A DNA stretch of 16,772 bases from Candidatus Helarchaeota archaeon (GTDB taxonomy: Archaea; Asgardarchaeota; Lokiarchaeia; Helarchaeales; HEL-GB-A), in contig JABXJT010000103.1 of assembly GCA_013375455.1 (NCBI GenBank), positions 1 through 16,772 on the forward strand, in the 5' to 3' direction. This document shows, piece after piece, positions 1 to 6,839 of this stretch. The notes beneath the pieces are model-generated. The model was not told the origin of the DNA and did no database searches. It saw nothing but the letters and a program-made list of their open reading frames with translations. Position numbers and translations under genes: made by a program. Within the stretch, counting starts at the first letter, position 1, and the number at the start of each line of letters is the position of its first letter.

Positions 1-429
1 ATCGCTTGATCGTACCAAGTAAATTCCATAATAATTATTTACAATAGTATTGTTCTGAATGATGCCATTGGTGATGTTTTCACTCCAAATGCCTGCATAG
101 CCCGTTTCGGTCCCAGTCACCGTGCAGTTGCGGAGGATGAAGTGCGCATCCGTGTTATTGATCAAGATGCCATGCACCCCCAAACCGCTGGCATTGATGA
201 CATAATTTTCGAGTATCCACGGAGTGCCCGGCTGCCCGTTTCCGCCAGAATCGTATAAATCAAAATCCGCATTTGCAGTAATGTTAAACGGGGAATCCGC
301 CTTGATTGACAACTCCGGGCTCGCTTCCCGTGCTTGAACCGCATCCTTAGGTTGAGGTACAACGCAAAACGGCATTATAAGAAATGAAAACATCAATGTT
401 ACTACTAAAACTTTTAAAATCTTCCGCAT
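1..429 (-). CDS. Secreted NosD-like right-handed beta-helix protein, N-terminal part (cut by window edge)
   Basis: The frame stays open on the minus strand to the left edge, so only the first 143 residues are visible. The N-terminus reads MRKILKVLVVTLMFSFLIM, a basic start plus a hydrophobic core typical of a signal peptide, with a plausible cleavage site after VQA about 30 residues in. The mature part contains short Asn/Gly/Ile-rich turns such as GIWSENITNGIIQNNTI and NNYYGIYLV. These are the rungs of a right-handed parallel beta-helix as in NosD/PbH1 proteins. The role is probably an extracellular surface or carbohydrate-related protein; the exact ligand is unknown. ATG 429 is preferred over the in-frame ATG at 435 because a GGAAGGG Shine-Dalgarno-like stretch lies six bases before 429. 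A TATA-like box lies upstream at 497-506. Confidence 0.8.
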   Translation of the reverse strand, partial: MRKILKVLVVTLMFSFLIMPFCVVPQPKDAVQAREASPELSIKADSPFNITANADFDLYDSGGNGQPGTPWILENYVINASGLGVHGILINNTDAHFILRNCTVTGTETGYAGIWSENITNGIIQNNTIVNNYYGIYLVRSSD

Positions 430-496
430 TGGCATCCCTTCCACGTCAAATCAAAAATACTTTGGAGAAATGACTAATACAAATTTCTCTCAAGGG

Positions 497-506
497 ATAT
501 ATATAA
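497..506 (-). promoter_or_regulatory. Probable TATA box for the beta-helix gene
   Basis: Read on the minus strand this is TTATATATAT, in otherwise mixed sequence. It would place transcription start near 470-475, about 40-45 bases before the ATG at 429. No stronger TATA-like candidate was seen nearby. Confidence 0.45.
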
Positions 507-543
507 CCATGGGACGTTGAAAAAGAGTAAGGGGAAAGGCACT

Positions 544-642
544 TCACGCTTCAAGTAACTCATATTGTTTTAATTTGCGTATAAATTCACCGAGATCTTC
601 CTGCGCCGTGGTCGTGCGCCTGATCGTCCTCGTTAAACTTAT
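544..642 (-). pseudogene. Possible C-terminal coding remnant downstream of the GH172 gene
   Basis: On the minus strand a frame is open from just after a TAA (643-645) to a TGA at 544-546, and it has no usable start codon. Its last part reads AQEDLGEFIRKLKQYELLEA, which looks like a natural helical protein end with charged and hydrophobic residues alternating. The segment is GC-richer than the surrounding intergenic DNA. It faintly resembles the C-terminal helix of PqqD-like peptide-chaperone domains, but this is only an impression. The rest of the 436-677 gap holds the beta-helix promoter and AT-rich sequence with nothing else I can name. Confidence 0.25.
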
Positions 643-677
643 TTAGATAACAAATATTAATTAAACGAGCAATTAAG

Positions 678-1748
678 TTATTTTATTTCTTTTGGCTTCG
701 TACGAGGAAGCCGTTCTCGTACTGACAAGAGTGGAGGGAACATCTTATGTGGTTCCGTTTGGTACCAATAGGCCGTGGAGGAATAATCATCGGATCTGTG
801 GTTAGCGTGTCCATGTTCAATGGTGACTTTGATAGATTTTTCAAAATAGATCGGGTCCTGAACGTGAAACCGATAGTACGAGATTTTCCCAGACCAATTT
901 TTACCTCCAGGAAGCGTTACTCCATGAAAAGGCGCGTTATATTCTTGCGCGGGGCAAAATGCAGTATTAAAATAGTCTTCCGTGCCAGTTCCAAATATCG
1001 TTGGAGTTGAAGCACCATCAATATAAATCATATCATCACCTTCGCCTGGCCAATTGTGTAAGGAAGTCTCTCGAAGATTATGAATGTTCAAATTGCATCC
1101 CACGTAATGCCCTTTTCCTTCTGCTTCTAAAATGACATAATTTCGCGAGAAATCCTCATTTATCCCACCCAATTGGAATTGAGCGTTGTTTAAACCTTCT
1201 TCTGATATTCCCTCACAAGGATTTTCTCGATGCCAGGTTGCATGGAAGCGTCCCAACCCTTCAGGTAACGAATCATACTCCTCGTAATCTATATAGAAAT
1301 AGAAAATTAACCCACTCCGTGCCGCATTCTCGATTTCAAAAATCGCTCGTTCCGCAAATGGCATTGGGAAGAAACAGTTAAATCCGCGTCCATCCTCGGG
1401 TGACATTGTTAAGGGTAGCGAAACGAAATTTTTACATATCCCATGCCCAATGCCAAAAAAATCACCAATCGGCACCTCGATACTGGGATTTTCTTCATTG
1501 TCCCAATAGGCTCGAATTACTACTTTGCGTAAAAAGTATTTAGATGGACAAGCCATTGTTACCCAAATATGCGTTATGCAACCTGCTCCGTTAATGTCTG
1601 CAATGACTTTTTTCATCCCTTTTTTGGTCCCTATTGGAAGAAAATCTCTATTGCCATGCGTTGGGTTATGGCTCGAAACCCGCCTGCGTTTCGTCTGGGC
1701 AGATCTCAAACGTGGTAAATCCCGTAAGGAACTACTAAACCAAGTCAT
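678..1748 (-). CDS. GH172 / DUF2961 family glycoside hydrolase
   Basis: This 356-residue protein has the full DUF2961 pattern: RRRVSSHNPTHGNRDF (21-36), GCITHIWVT (56-64), YWDNEENPSIEVPIGDFFG (81-99), FFPMPF (126-131), GEGDDMIYIDG (235-245) and GTEDYF (255-260). The family is now GH172, whose characterised members act on difructose dianhydride I or alpha-D-arabinofuranosides. Glu236 and Glu257 lie 21 residues apart, the same spacing I recall for the nucleophile and acid/base pair (Glu270/Glu291) of the studied bifidobacterial enzyme, so the catalytic pair appears intact. There is no signal peptide, so it probably acts in the cytoplasm. The ATG at 1748 follows GAGG with four bases between. It lies 71 bases after a GT4 glycosyltransferase gene, which supports a glycan role. 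The substrate cannot be read from sequence. Confidence 0.9.
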   Translation of the reverse strand: MTWFSSSLRDLPRLRSAQTKRRRVSSHNPTHGNRDFLPIGTKKGMKKVIADINGAGCITHIWVTMACPSKYFLRKVVIRAYWDNEENPSIEVPIGDFFGIGHGICKNFVSLPLTMSPEDGRGFNCFFPMPFAERAIFEIENAARSGLIFYFYIDYEEYDSLPEGLGRFHATWHRENPCEGISEEGLNNAQFQLGGINEDFSRNYVILEAEGKGHYVGCNLNIHNLRETSLHNWPGEGDDMIYIDGASTPTIFGTGTEDYFNTAFCPAQEYNAPFHGVTLPGGKNWSGKISYYRFHVQDPIYFEKSIKVTIEHGHANHRSDDYSSTAYWYQTEPHKMFPPLLSVRERLPRTKPKEIK

Positions 1749-1799
1749 TTATCCTCACTCATTTAAAGTAAATAATTGGGACTTATTTTGGAATTGTAA

Positions 1800-1807
1800 T
1801 TAATAAA
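1800..1807 (-). promoter_or_regulatory. Possible TATA box for the GH172 gene
   Basis: TTTATTAA on the minus strand, about 52 bases before the GH172 ATG, in the 71-base gap behind the glycosyltransferase gene. It suggests GH172 could have its own promoter besides read-through from the upstream operon. Confidence 0.3.
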
Positions 1808-1819
1808 TGTGATGATTAA

Positions 1820-3046
1820 TTAAAGAGATAGTTCATAGAGATTAATCATTTTCTTGGCAATTGATTCCCACGTATATTCTTTTGCCCTTTGTCGAATTTT
1901 TTCCTTCGTGTGTTGCTTTTTAGTTGAGTTGGTCAAAGTTTCATTAATACCCTGAGCTATCTTTTCCGGGTCATTATCGACAACTATTCCATAAGGTGTT
2001 TTACACGGTAATTCGGTTCCAAAAATGTACTTGGCTCCGTGAGTAAGGGTCGAAACCACTATCTTTCCTCTAGCCCACGCTTCCAAGGTCACGATCCCAA
2101 ATGGTTCATAATTTGAGGTAAGGCATACCAATTCTGCTCCATCAAAAAGTTTCAGTTTCTCCTCATTACTCACGTTATACAAAATAACAATATTATTTGA
2201 TTTCGAAGCAAGAGATTCAATGTAATCCCCATAATTCTGCCTCTTCTCCTCCAACATACCAGCAATCACAAAATTATAGTCCTTGGGGAGAAATTGACTT
2301 GCTCGGATGAAATTCTCAAAACCTTTTTCTGGACTTATCCTGCCAAAAGAAAGCACGTATGGGTTACGCAGCCCGAATTTATTCTTGAATTCCAATATAT
2401 TTTCCTCTGAATAATCTACTTCTAAAAATTCTGAGTCTATTCCATTAGGAATTACGTGAATTCTATTGGAGTCCAACCCAGGGGCTAGATCCAGCATATC
2501 TTGCATTACACCAGGAGATATCGCAACGATTTTTTTGTTGGCTCTTAAACTTTCTCCTTCTAATTTCACTATTTCCTTAAAAATAGGCTCACTCATGTCC
2601 CCTTTGACACCTCTTTTACTAAGTAAAATGTGATAGGTTGCAACCACATTCACGTGTTTTAATTCTCTAGCTAGTAGGGGGATGTAATAATATCCATGTA
2701 AATGTATGATGGTGTCTTTATCATAATTCTCCTGTAAATATCCCTTAGCAAGCTCAAAAAACTCGTTTCTTCTGTCATGCTGTCTATCTTCACTTCCTGA
2801 ATAAGGTGTCGTGAATTCATCACTATCTTTTAACTTGAGCCGGTGCACGTGTAATCTGCCATCGTAATAGTAATCATCTTCATTTTCCCCTTTACAAGCC
2901 ACACCTAACAAATCGATTTGCTTTAACCATCCCAATTCAGCTTTGATTAAATTAGTAACCGCTACTCCTTGCCCTCCAGTTATGTGTCCGGGGTCCTGCC
3001 AGCACACGTGCACGATCTTCATATCATACATGAGGTCAAACTCCAT
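1820..3046 (-). CDS. GT4-type glycosyltransferase
   Basis: This is a GT-B fold retaining glycosyltransferase of about 400 residues. Counted from the TTG at 3049, it shows the N-terminal Rossmann start MKIVHVCW followed by a glycine-rich GHITGGQG loop (21-28), the linker signature HVIPNGID (198-205), FGRISPEKG (235-243) and the nucleotide-sugar motif EPFGIVTLE (315-323), whose two glutamates are in E-x7-E spacing. It likely transfers a sugar from a nucleotide donor to a lipid, glycan or small-molecule acceptor on the cytoplasmic side. No membrane segment is seen. The start is uncertain: TTG 3049, ATG 3046, or ATG 3022 (which gives the usual MKIVHV start); none has a convincing ribosome binding site. 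It follows the methyltransferase gene by under 35 bases, so they are probably co-transcribed. Confidence 0.9.
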   Translation of the reverse strand: MEFDLMYDMKIVHVCWQDPGHITGGQGVAVTNLIKAELGWLKQIDLLGVACKGENEDDYYYDGRLHVHRLKLKDSDEFTTPYSGSEDRQHDRRNEFFELAKGYLQENYDKDTIIHLHGYYYIPLLARELKHVNVVATYHILLSKRGVKGDMSEPIFKEIVKLEGESLRANKKIVAISPGVMQDMLDLAPGLDSNRIHVIPNGIDSEFLEVDYSEENILEFKNKFGLRNPYVLSFGRISPEKGFENFIRASQFLPKDYNFVIAGMLEEKRQNYGDYIESLASKSNNIVILYNVSNEEKLKLFDGAELVCLTSNYEPFGIVTLEAWARGKIVVSTLTHGAKYIFGTELPCKTPYGIVVDNDPEKIAQGINETLTNSTKKQHTKEKIRQRAKEYTWESIAKKMINLYELSL

Positions 3047-3076
3047 CAATGGTTTATGTGTATCTTATGGAAAAAA

Positions 3077-3817
3077 TTATGTTTTTTGCATCATGAAAAA
3101 TATATATCCGTAATATTTTGAATACTCTTTATACATGTCAATCTCTAATTGCGTGAGATCTAGAAACTTATTCTTCTCCACGTCGCCTTCATACTTTTCT
3201 CGAAAGAATGCAACCTGCTTTTCAAGTGGGTTATAATATTTAAACCAAGCTGATTCTGGTAGCTTGAAATGATCTATTAATTCATATCCAAGCCCCTCTA
3301 TAATTTTCTTACTTTCTCTAAGGGTTTTAATTGCTGGATATGCTTCGATCAAAAACTTCCTGATAGCTTCTGGAGGATCATCTCTGAACCAGCAAAGCTC
3401 GGACACGACTAGATAGCCTCCATCCTTCAGAAAAAAGCGCCATTCCTCAAGTCCTTTCTCAAACCCGATTATGAAGATCGCTCCCTCCGACCAAATTACA
3501 TCAAAGCTTTTTTCTTCAAAGTCCATTTCGAGCATCGACTGGGTTATTGTTTCAATTTTTTCTGCAACCCCTTGATCACGTGCATCTTTCCTTAGCTTGT
3601 CAAGAAATGGTTGATGAATGTCCAAAGCAATGATTTTCCCGTCTGAAATTTTTGCTAGTTCTATCGTTTGCATTCCCGGCCCACATCCAATGTCTAGGAT
3701 TTGGGGGTGGGGTGGCAGATCCCTCAACATATTAAATGCCTTGCGCGTGGATTCATTGTTGCCCGGACCTGCCCTTGGAAGATCCGCGTGCAACTCGAAA
3801 AGAAAATCTAAGTCCAT
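3077..3817 (-). CDS. Class I SAM-dependent methyltransferase
   Basis: A 246-residue Rossmann methyltransferase of the UbiE-like (Methyltransf_11/25) type. Motif I is LDIGCGPGMQ (41-50), the acidic ribose-binding residue is in IIALDIH (62-68), and the post-motif strand is SFDVIWSEGAIF (104-115). The C-terminal part has LKDGGYLVVSELCW (130-143), as in small-molecule methyltransferases. The acceptor cannot be predicted; the neighbours (mutarotase-like and glycosyltransferase genes) make a sugar or glycolipid possible. Its ATG directly abuts the TAA of the upstream aldose-epimerase gene (stop 3818-3820, start 3817), with AGCAGGG just before, so the two are very likely translationally coupled. Confidence 0.88.
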   Translation of the reverse strand: MDLDFLFELHADLPRAGPGNNESTRKAFNMLRDLPPHPQILDIGCGPGMQTIELAKISDGKIIALDIHQPFLDKLRKDARDQGVAEKIETITQSMLEMDFEEKSFDVIWSEGAIFIIGFEKGLEEWRFFLKDGGYLVVSELCWFRDDPPEAIRKFLIEAYPAIKTLRESKKIIEGLGYELIDHFKLPESAWFKYYNPLEKQVAFFREKYEGDVEKNKFLDLTQLEIDMYKEYSKYYGYIFFMMQKT

Positions 3818-4795
3818 TTACCCTGCTTCCCACCTCAAGTATATTTTTGCTTTGAATGTTTCATTGGGTTGAAGAATTCTTAATCCAGTTTCAATCCCTG
3901 AATTTGCTAAGTTGTAAGCATTTGCAATGCAGGTGTACGGTTCCATGCATATGAATGCGTGTTCTTTTGGGGCGTACAGAACATAATAGTCAAAATTTTG
4001 GTCCGAAGTTACGGTCAATTTCAGGTTTGTTGCTTTATTTCTGAGCCAGCATGAGATTACTCCATCTTTATTTTTCTGGATGTTGCCAAAAAGATCATCC
4101 ATGTATATTCCCGCGAGGGATTTTTCCTCCCGAAAGTCAAATTCATCCGGGATTTCTTTTGTCTTGCCGGTTGGGAGAATATTAACCAATTCATAAATTT
4201 CACTCGCAGGGAAATAGAGCACCCAATCTGCACGCGTTCCAGGTAATAAAAAATAAGGATGAATCCCATAACCGAATGGAAATGGATTCTCACCAATATT
4301 TTCAGCAGTAAAGACCATTTCGAGTTCTGAGTCTCTTAACATGTAGGTGAATTCTATCCTAAATGGAAATGGGAAAACTTTTTCAACTTCTGCATCTGAC
4401 CGGTATGCTGACTTCAAGAAGGCTTCTTTGTCCGATGGCGATGAGAGTTCTTCAATTTCCCATTTCTTATCATATACAAAACCATGAATCGTGGTTCCAT
4501 CACTAAAATTAATCGGTAATTGAAAATTTTGATTTTGGAAGGTAAATTTTCCCTCCGGGATTCGTCCTGGAAAGGGAAAAAGAATGGGATTCCCATAGAA
4601 CTGGCGTGATAATTTCTTTAAATTACCAATCTGATCAGGAATGTAAATTAACTCGTTTCCATTTCCAATTGTTAAACTCACTAAATTGTTCCCAATCTCT
4701 GGAATTATCCTAGCTCTTACTGAATTTCTATCGTCAATTAAATTAACAATCTTAATATCTGCCTTTTGTTCAATTTCACTCCTAAATCGCTTCAT
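3818..4795 (-). CDS. Aldose 1-epimerase-like (galactose mutarotase family) protein
   Basis: This 325-residue protein has the mutarotase beta-sandwich motifs in order: NPILFPFPGRIP (69-80, substrate-binding Arg78), TIHGFVYDKKW (102-112, His104), GYGIHPYF (175-182, His179), MDDLF (232-236) and CMEPYT (283-288, Glu285). These match the catalytic histidines and general-base glutamate of GalM, so activity on a sugar anomeric centre is plausible. It could equally be a YeaD-like sugar-phosphate epimerase. The start is well fixed because an in-frame TAA directly precedes the ATG at 4795. It is the first gene of a likely three-gene unit with the methyltransferase and the GT4 enzyme. Candidate TATA boxes lie at 4876-4915. 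Confidence 0.85.
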   Translation of the reverse strand: MKRFRSEIEQKADIKIVNLIDDRNSVRARIIPEIGNNLVSLTIGNGNELIYIPDQIGNLKKLSRQFYGNPILFPFPGRIPEGKFTFQNQNFQLPINFSDGTTIHGFVYDKKWEIEELSSPSDKEAFLKSAYRSDAEVEKVFPFPFRIEFTYMLRDSELEMVFTAENIGENPFPFGYGIHPYFLLPGTRADWVLYFPASEIYELVNILPTGKTKEIPDEFDFREEKSLAGIYMDDLFGNIQKNKDGVISCWLRNKATNLKLTVTSDQNFDYYVLYAPKEHAFICMEPYTCIANAYNLANSGIETGLRILQPNETFKAKIYLRWEAG

Positions 4796-4875
4796 TTAAC
4801 GACCACACCAAAAACTCTCTCTATTCTAATAGATTTTTTCATTATTCAGGTGTGATCAGCTACATACTCAAAGAC

Positions 4876-4915
4876 TTATAAAAACCTTCTAATTTAGTTA
4901 TAAAAACTTATAAAT
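4876..4915. promoter_or_regulatory. Cluster of three TATA-like boxes between transcription units
   Basis: TTATAAAA (4876-4883), TTATAAAAA (4898-4906) and TTATAAAT (4908-4915) follow one another, and CTATAAG lies a little further on (4928-4934). Read on the minus strand, 4876-4883 would start a transcript near 4850, giving about 55 bases of leader before the aldose-epimerase-like gene. Read on the plus strand, 4908-4915 would start a leaderless transcript at about 4938-4940, where a short frame begins. Orientation cannot be decided from sequence alone. Confidence 0.5.
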
Positions 4916-4939
4916 TTCTAGAAAAATCTATAAGCCTCT

Positions 4940-5089
4940 ATGCCAATTCTCCATCTACTCGCTCGCGAACTAGAACAGTTTTTTTTTATTAGCAGGACTT
5001 TACTCGATCTTCACAAGCTCTTCACAAGCGCGTCTCAACTGCCTCGAACCGGTGGTAACCACGTTGGACGCACTTATCATTCTCTTTAA
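4940..5089 (+). CDS. Doubtful 49-residue small ORF
   Basis: ATG 4940 to TAA 5087-5089 encodes MPILHLLARELEQFFF followed by about 33 further residues ending GRTYHSL. In favour of it: a TATA-like box at 4908-4915 sits at the right distance for a leaderless transcript, and the segment is GC-richer than the sequence around it. Against it: no recognisable family, a run of nine T giving three Phe, and an overlapping antisense frame on the minus strand (about 5007-5093, MVLKRMISASNVVTTGSRQL and on to ELVKIE) that looks equally protein-like. Either could be a decayed gene. The remainder of the 4796-5153 gap has TATA boxes on its left and U-rich terminator sequence on its right. Confidence 0.2.
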   Translation: MPILHLLARELEQFFFISRTLLDLHKLFTSASQLPRTGGNHVGRTYHSL

Positions 5090-5098
5090 GACCATTGA

Positions 5099-5150
5099 CA
5101 AATAAAAGGAGAATTATGAAAAATGATAATAAATTATGAGAAAAATATGA
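5099..5150 (-). terminator. U-rich terminator after the SCP2-like/ferredoxin gene
   Basis: Immediately past the stop codon at 5154 the minus-strand RNA would carry several U tracts (AUUUUUC twice, then CCUUUUAUUUG) without a hairpin. Archaeal RNA polymerase commonly terminates at such tracts. Confidence 0.45.
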
Positions 5151-5153
5151 CTT

Positions 5154-6839
5154 CTATTCAACATTGACTACCGGTTCAACATCAACTACAGCTTCAACTC
5201 TACCAATCAAATTATCAATAAACTTTGAATCAGTAATTTTGATGGATAAAGCATCATTTGGACATGCACTCACACATCTTCCACAACCCAAACAACAATC
5301 CTGATCAATTACAGCCTTACCATTCTCGATTTCAGTTTTTCCATGAAAAACACATACCTCAAGACATGTTCCACATCCCTTACATTTAGTAGGATCTAGA
5401 CTAACCTCTATTCCTTCAATCCTTTGATAAATCGAAATCATACCTGCAGAACCGTTAGCAAGTACCTTTCCATTTATACAACAGCATGTACAACAAAAAC
5501 ATGAGGCTAAAAAGTGCCCTGTATCCTCAATGTTGTGTCCCTTTGCTTCTCCTTGAGCCCTTCCAATAATAGGGATTAATCCATCTTCAAGTGCCATTCT
5601 TACTCTTTCTAATGCCTCTTCTTTAGTGGCAAGTCTAAGAGATTTACCCAAAAAGAAATGCATTTTCTTCACATCATCCCCCATATACATACATCCTAAT
5701 TCATGATCATGGTTTTTACAATCAAAATGTACTCTACATGGACAATCTGTATAAGCAATTGCACTAGCTTTATTAATGAAATGTTCAAAAACTACAAAGG
5801 GAACAAGCATGTTTTCATGGGCGACAGATTCATTTACTGGAATATATGCACCATATTGAGTAGGATCGGTTCCTTCAACGTGAACAATATTTCTGATAAA
5901 GGGAATCCTTGATAAAATAAAGGGAGAAAAAATGGGATCTTTTGAATATACTATTAACAAGGGAATTTTAACATTTATGGGAAATGAACCATTATCTAGC
6001 ATCATGCCTTTATATCTTACATTATAATCAGGATTACCATTATTATACACACCACCGAGAAAACTCTTTACCTGGTCCTTATCAGAAAAAACAAGCTTTA
6101 CATCAGCATCCTCAATATGTTTCCCAAATTCATAAGAATACTTATTTTCTTCAAAAATCTGATATGCCAAAATACCGGTAATATCCCAGTTAACTTTAAT
6201 CACTTTATTATGAAACCTCTTCTTATATTCTTCATCGGAGGTTCTGTCAGAATTTTTAAGCATTGATTTTATAAGAGTGGCAATATTGTCATCTTGTTTT
6301 ATTTTTTCTTGTTCCATTTTTGCTCCAGTAAATGGGGGTAAGCTAAATAGGTTTAATGCGTTTTTAGCCCGTCCAATTACCCCAAATTCGGGAAAATTTA
6401 ATAACTCTGGAGTTTTTCCATCTTCTTTCTTAAAAAAAGCAGTACAGACTTGTTTTTTTACAAACACACAAAAATTATTATTTTCATCTCTTCCTTGATC
6501 AAAACCCGAGATCTTACCACTCAATAGGTCCCAAATGAGCGAAGTATCTGGTATAGAGAGTGTTATATCAGCATCATCCAAAAATTCTCCGATCTTTTTT
6601 GTATATTTTGTTCTTTCAAAGATTTGGTAGGCCTTTACCCCCGCCAAATTGAGATTCACTTTAAGTGTAAGATGTTTAAAATCTTTTTGATAAATTTCAT
6701 GATTAACATCATTAAGTGAATTTCTAAAAATTATTCGTAAAGCCATCTTGGCTATAAACTTCTGTGGCATTATACGTAATATTTTTGATAGTAAACCTAA
6801 AATCCAATTTTTTATCTTTGTATTACTACTAATACTCAA
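5154..6839 (-). CDS. Tandem SCP2-like domains fused to Cys-rich region and 2[4Fe-4S] ferredoxin domain
   Basis: A 561-residue multidomain protein. Residues 57-127 and 213-278 are a tandem repeat (LAGVKAYQIFE at 65-75 against ITGILAYQIFE at 220-230; DDADITLSI against EDADVKLVF). With the following SLIWDLLSGKI they resemble a sterol-carrier-protein-2 fold, a lipid or acyl-CoA-binding unit. Then come CPCR (366-369) with Cys374 and Cys383, a dense cluster CFCCTCCC (447-454), and a ferredoxin domain with two CxxCxxCxxxC sets (486-496 and 516-526) that should hold two [4Fe-4S] clusters. The likely role is electron transfer tied to a hydrophobic substrate; the reaction is unknown. The TTG start is chosen because AAAGGAGATGAT (minus strand of 6844-6855) precedes it at proper distance. 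It overlaps the upstream MFS gene by 11 bases, so the two are coupled. Confidence 0.8.
   Translation of the reverse strand: MSISSNTKIKNWILGLLSKILRIMPQKFIAKMALRIIFRNSLNDVNHEIYQKDFKHLTLKVNLNLAGVKAYQIFERTKYTKKIGEFLDDADITLSIPDTSLIWDLLSGKISGFDQGRDENNNFCVFVKKQVCTAFFKKEDGKTPELLNFPEFGVIGRAKNALNLFSLPPFTGAKMEQEKIKQDDNIATLIKSMLKNSDRTSDEEYKKRFHNKVIKVNWDITGILAYQIFEENKYSYEFGKHIEDADVKLVFSDKDQVKSFLGGVYNNGNPDYNVRYKGMMLDNGSFPINVKIPLLIVYSKDPIFSPFILSRIPFIRNIVHVEGTDPTQYGAYIPVNESVAHENMLVPFVVFEHFINKASAIAYTDCPCRVHFDCKNHDHELGCMYMGDDVKKMHFFLGKSLRLATKEEALERVRMALEDGLIPIIGRAQGEAKGHNIEDTGHFLASCFCCTCCCINGKVLANGSAGMISIYQRIEGIEVSLDPTKCKGCGTCLEVCVFHGKTEIENGKAVIDQDCCLGCGRCVSACPNDALSIKITDSKFIDNLIGRVEAVVDVEPVVNVE

Noticed and set aside
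747..1010. Open plus-strand frame of about 87 codons
   Set aside because: It is antisense to the well-supported GH172 gene and has no recognisable domain; the same holds for the plus-strand frame at 1525-1803.
4057..4296. Alternative minus-strand frame of about 79 codons within the aldose-epimerase-like gene
   Set aside because: The epimerase frame carries all the family's catalytic motifs across this interval; the other frame is an out-of-phase shadow.
5034..5060. TTCGA-containing segment on the minus strand resembling a tRNA T-arm
   Set aside because: The bases around it do not pair into a five-base stem, and no acceptor or anticodon arm could be found.
5105..5139. AAAGGAG followed by ATG 5116 on the plus strand, a tiny frame with a good ribosome binding site
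   Set aside because: It stops after seven codons (MKNDNKL), lies in the U-rich terminator region of the other strand, and has no support as a leader peptide.
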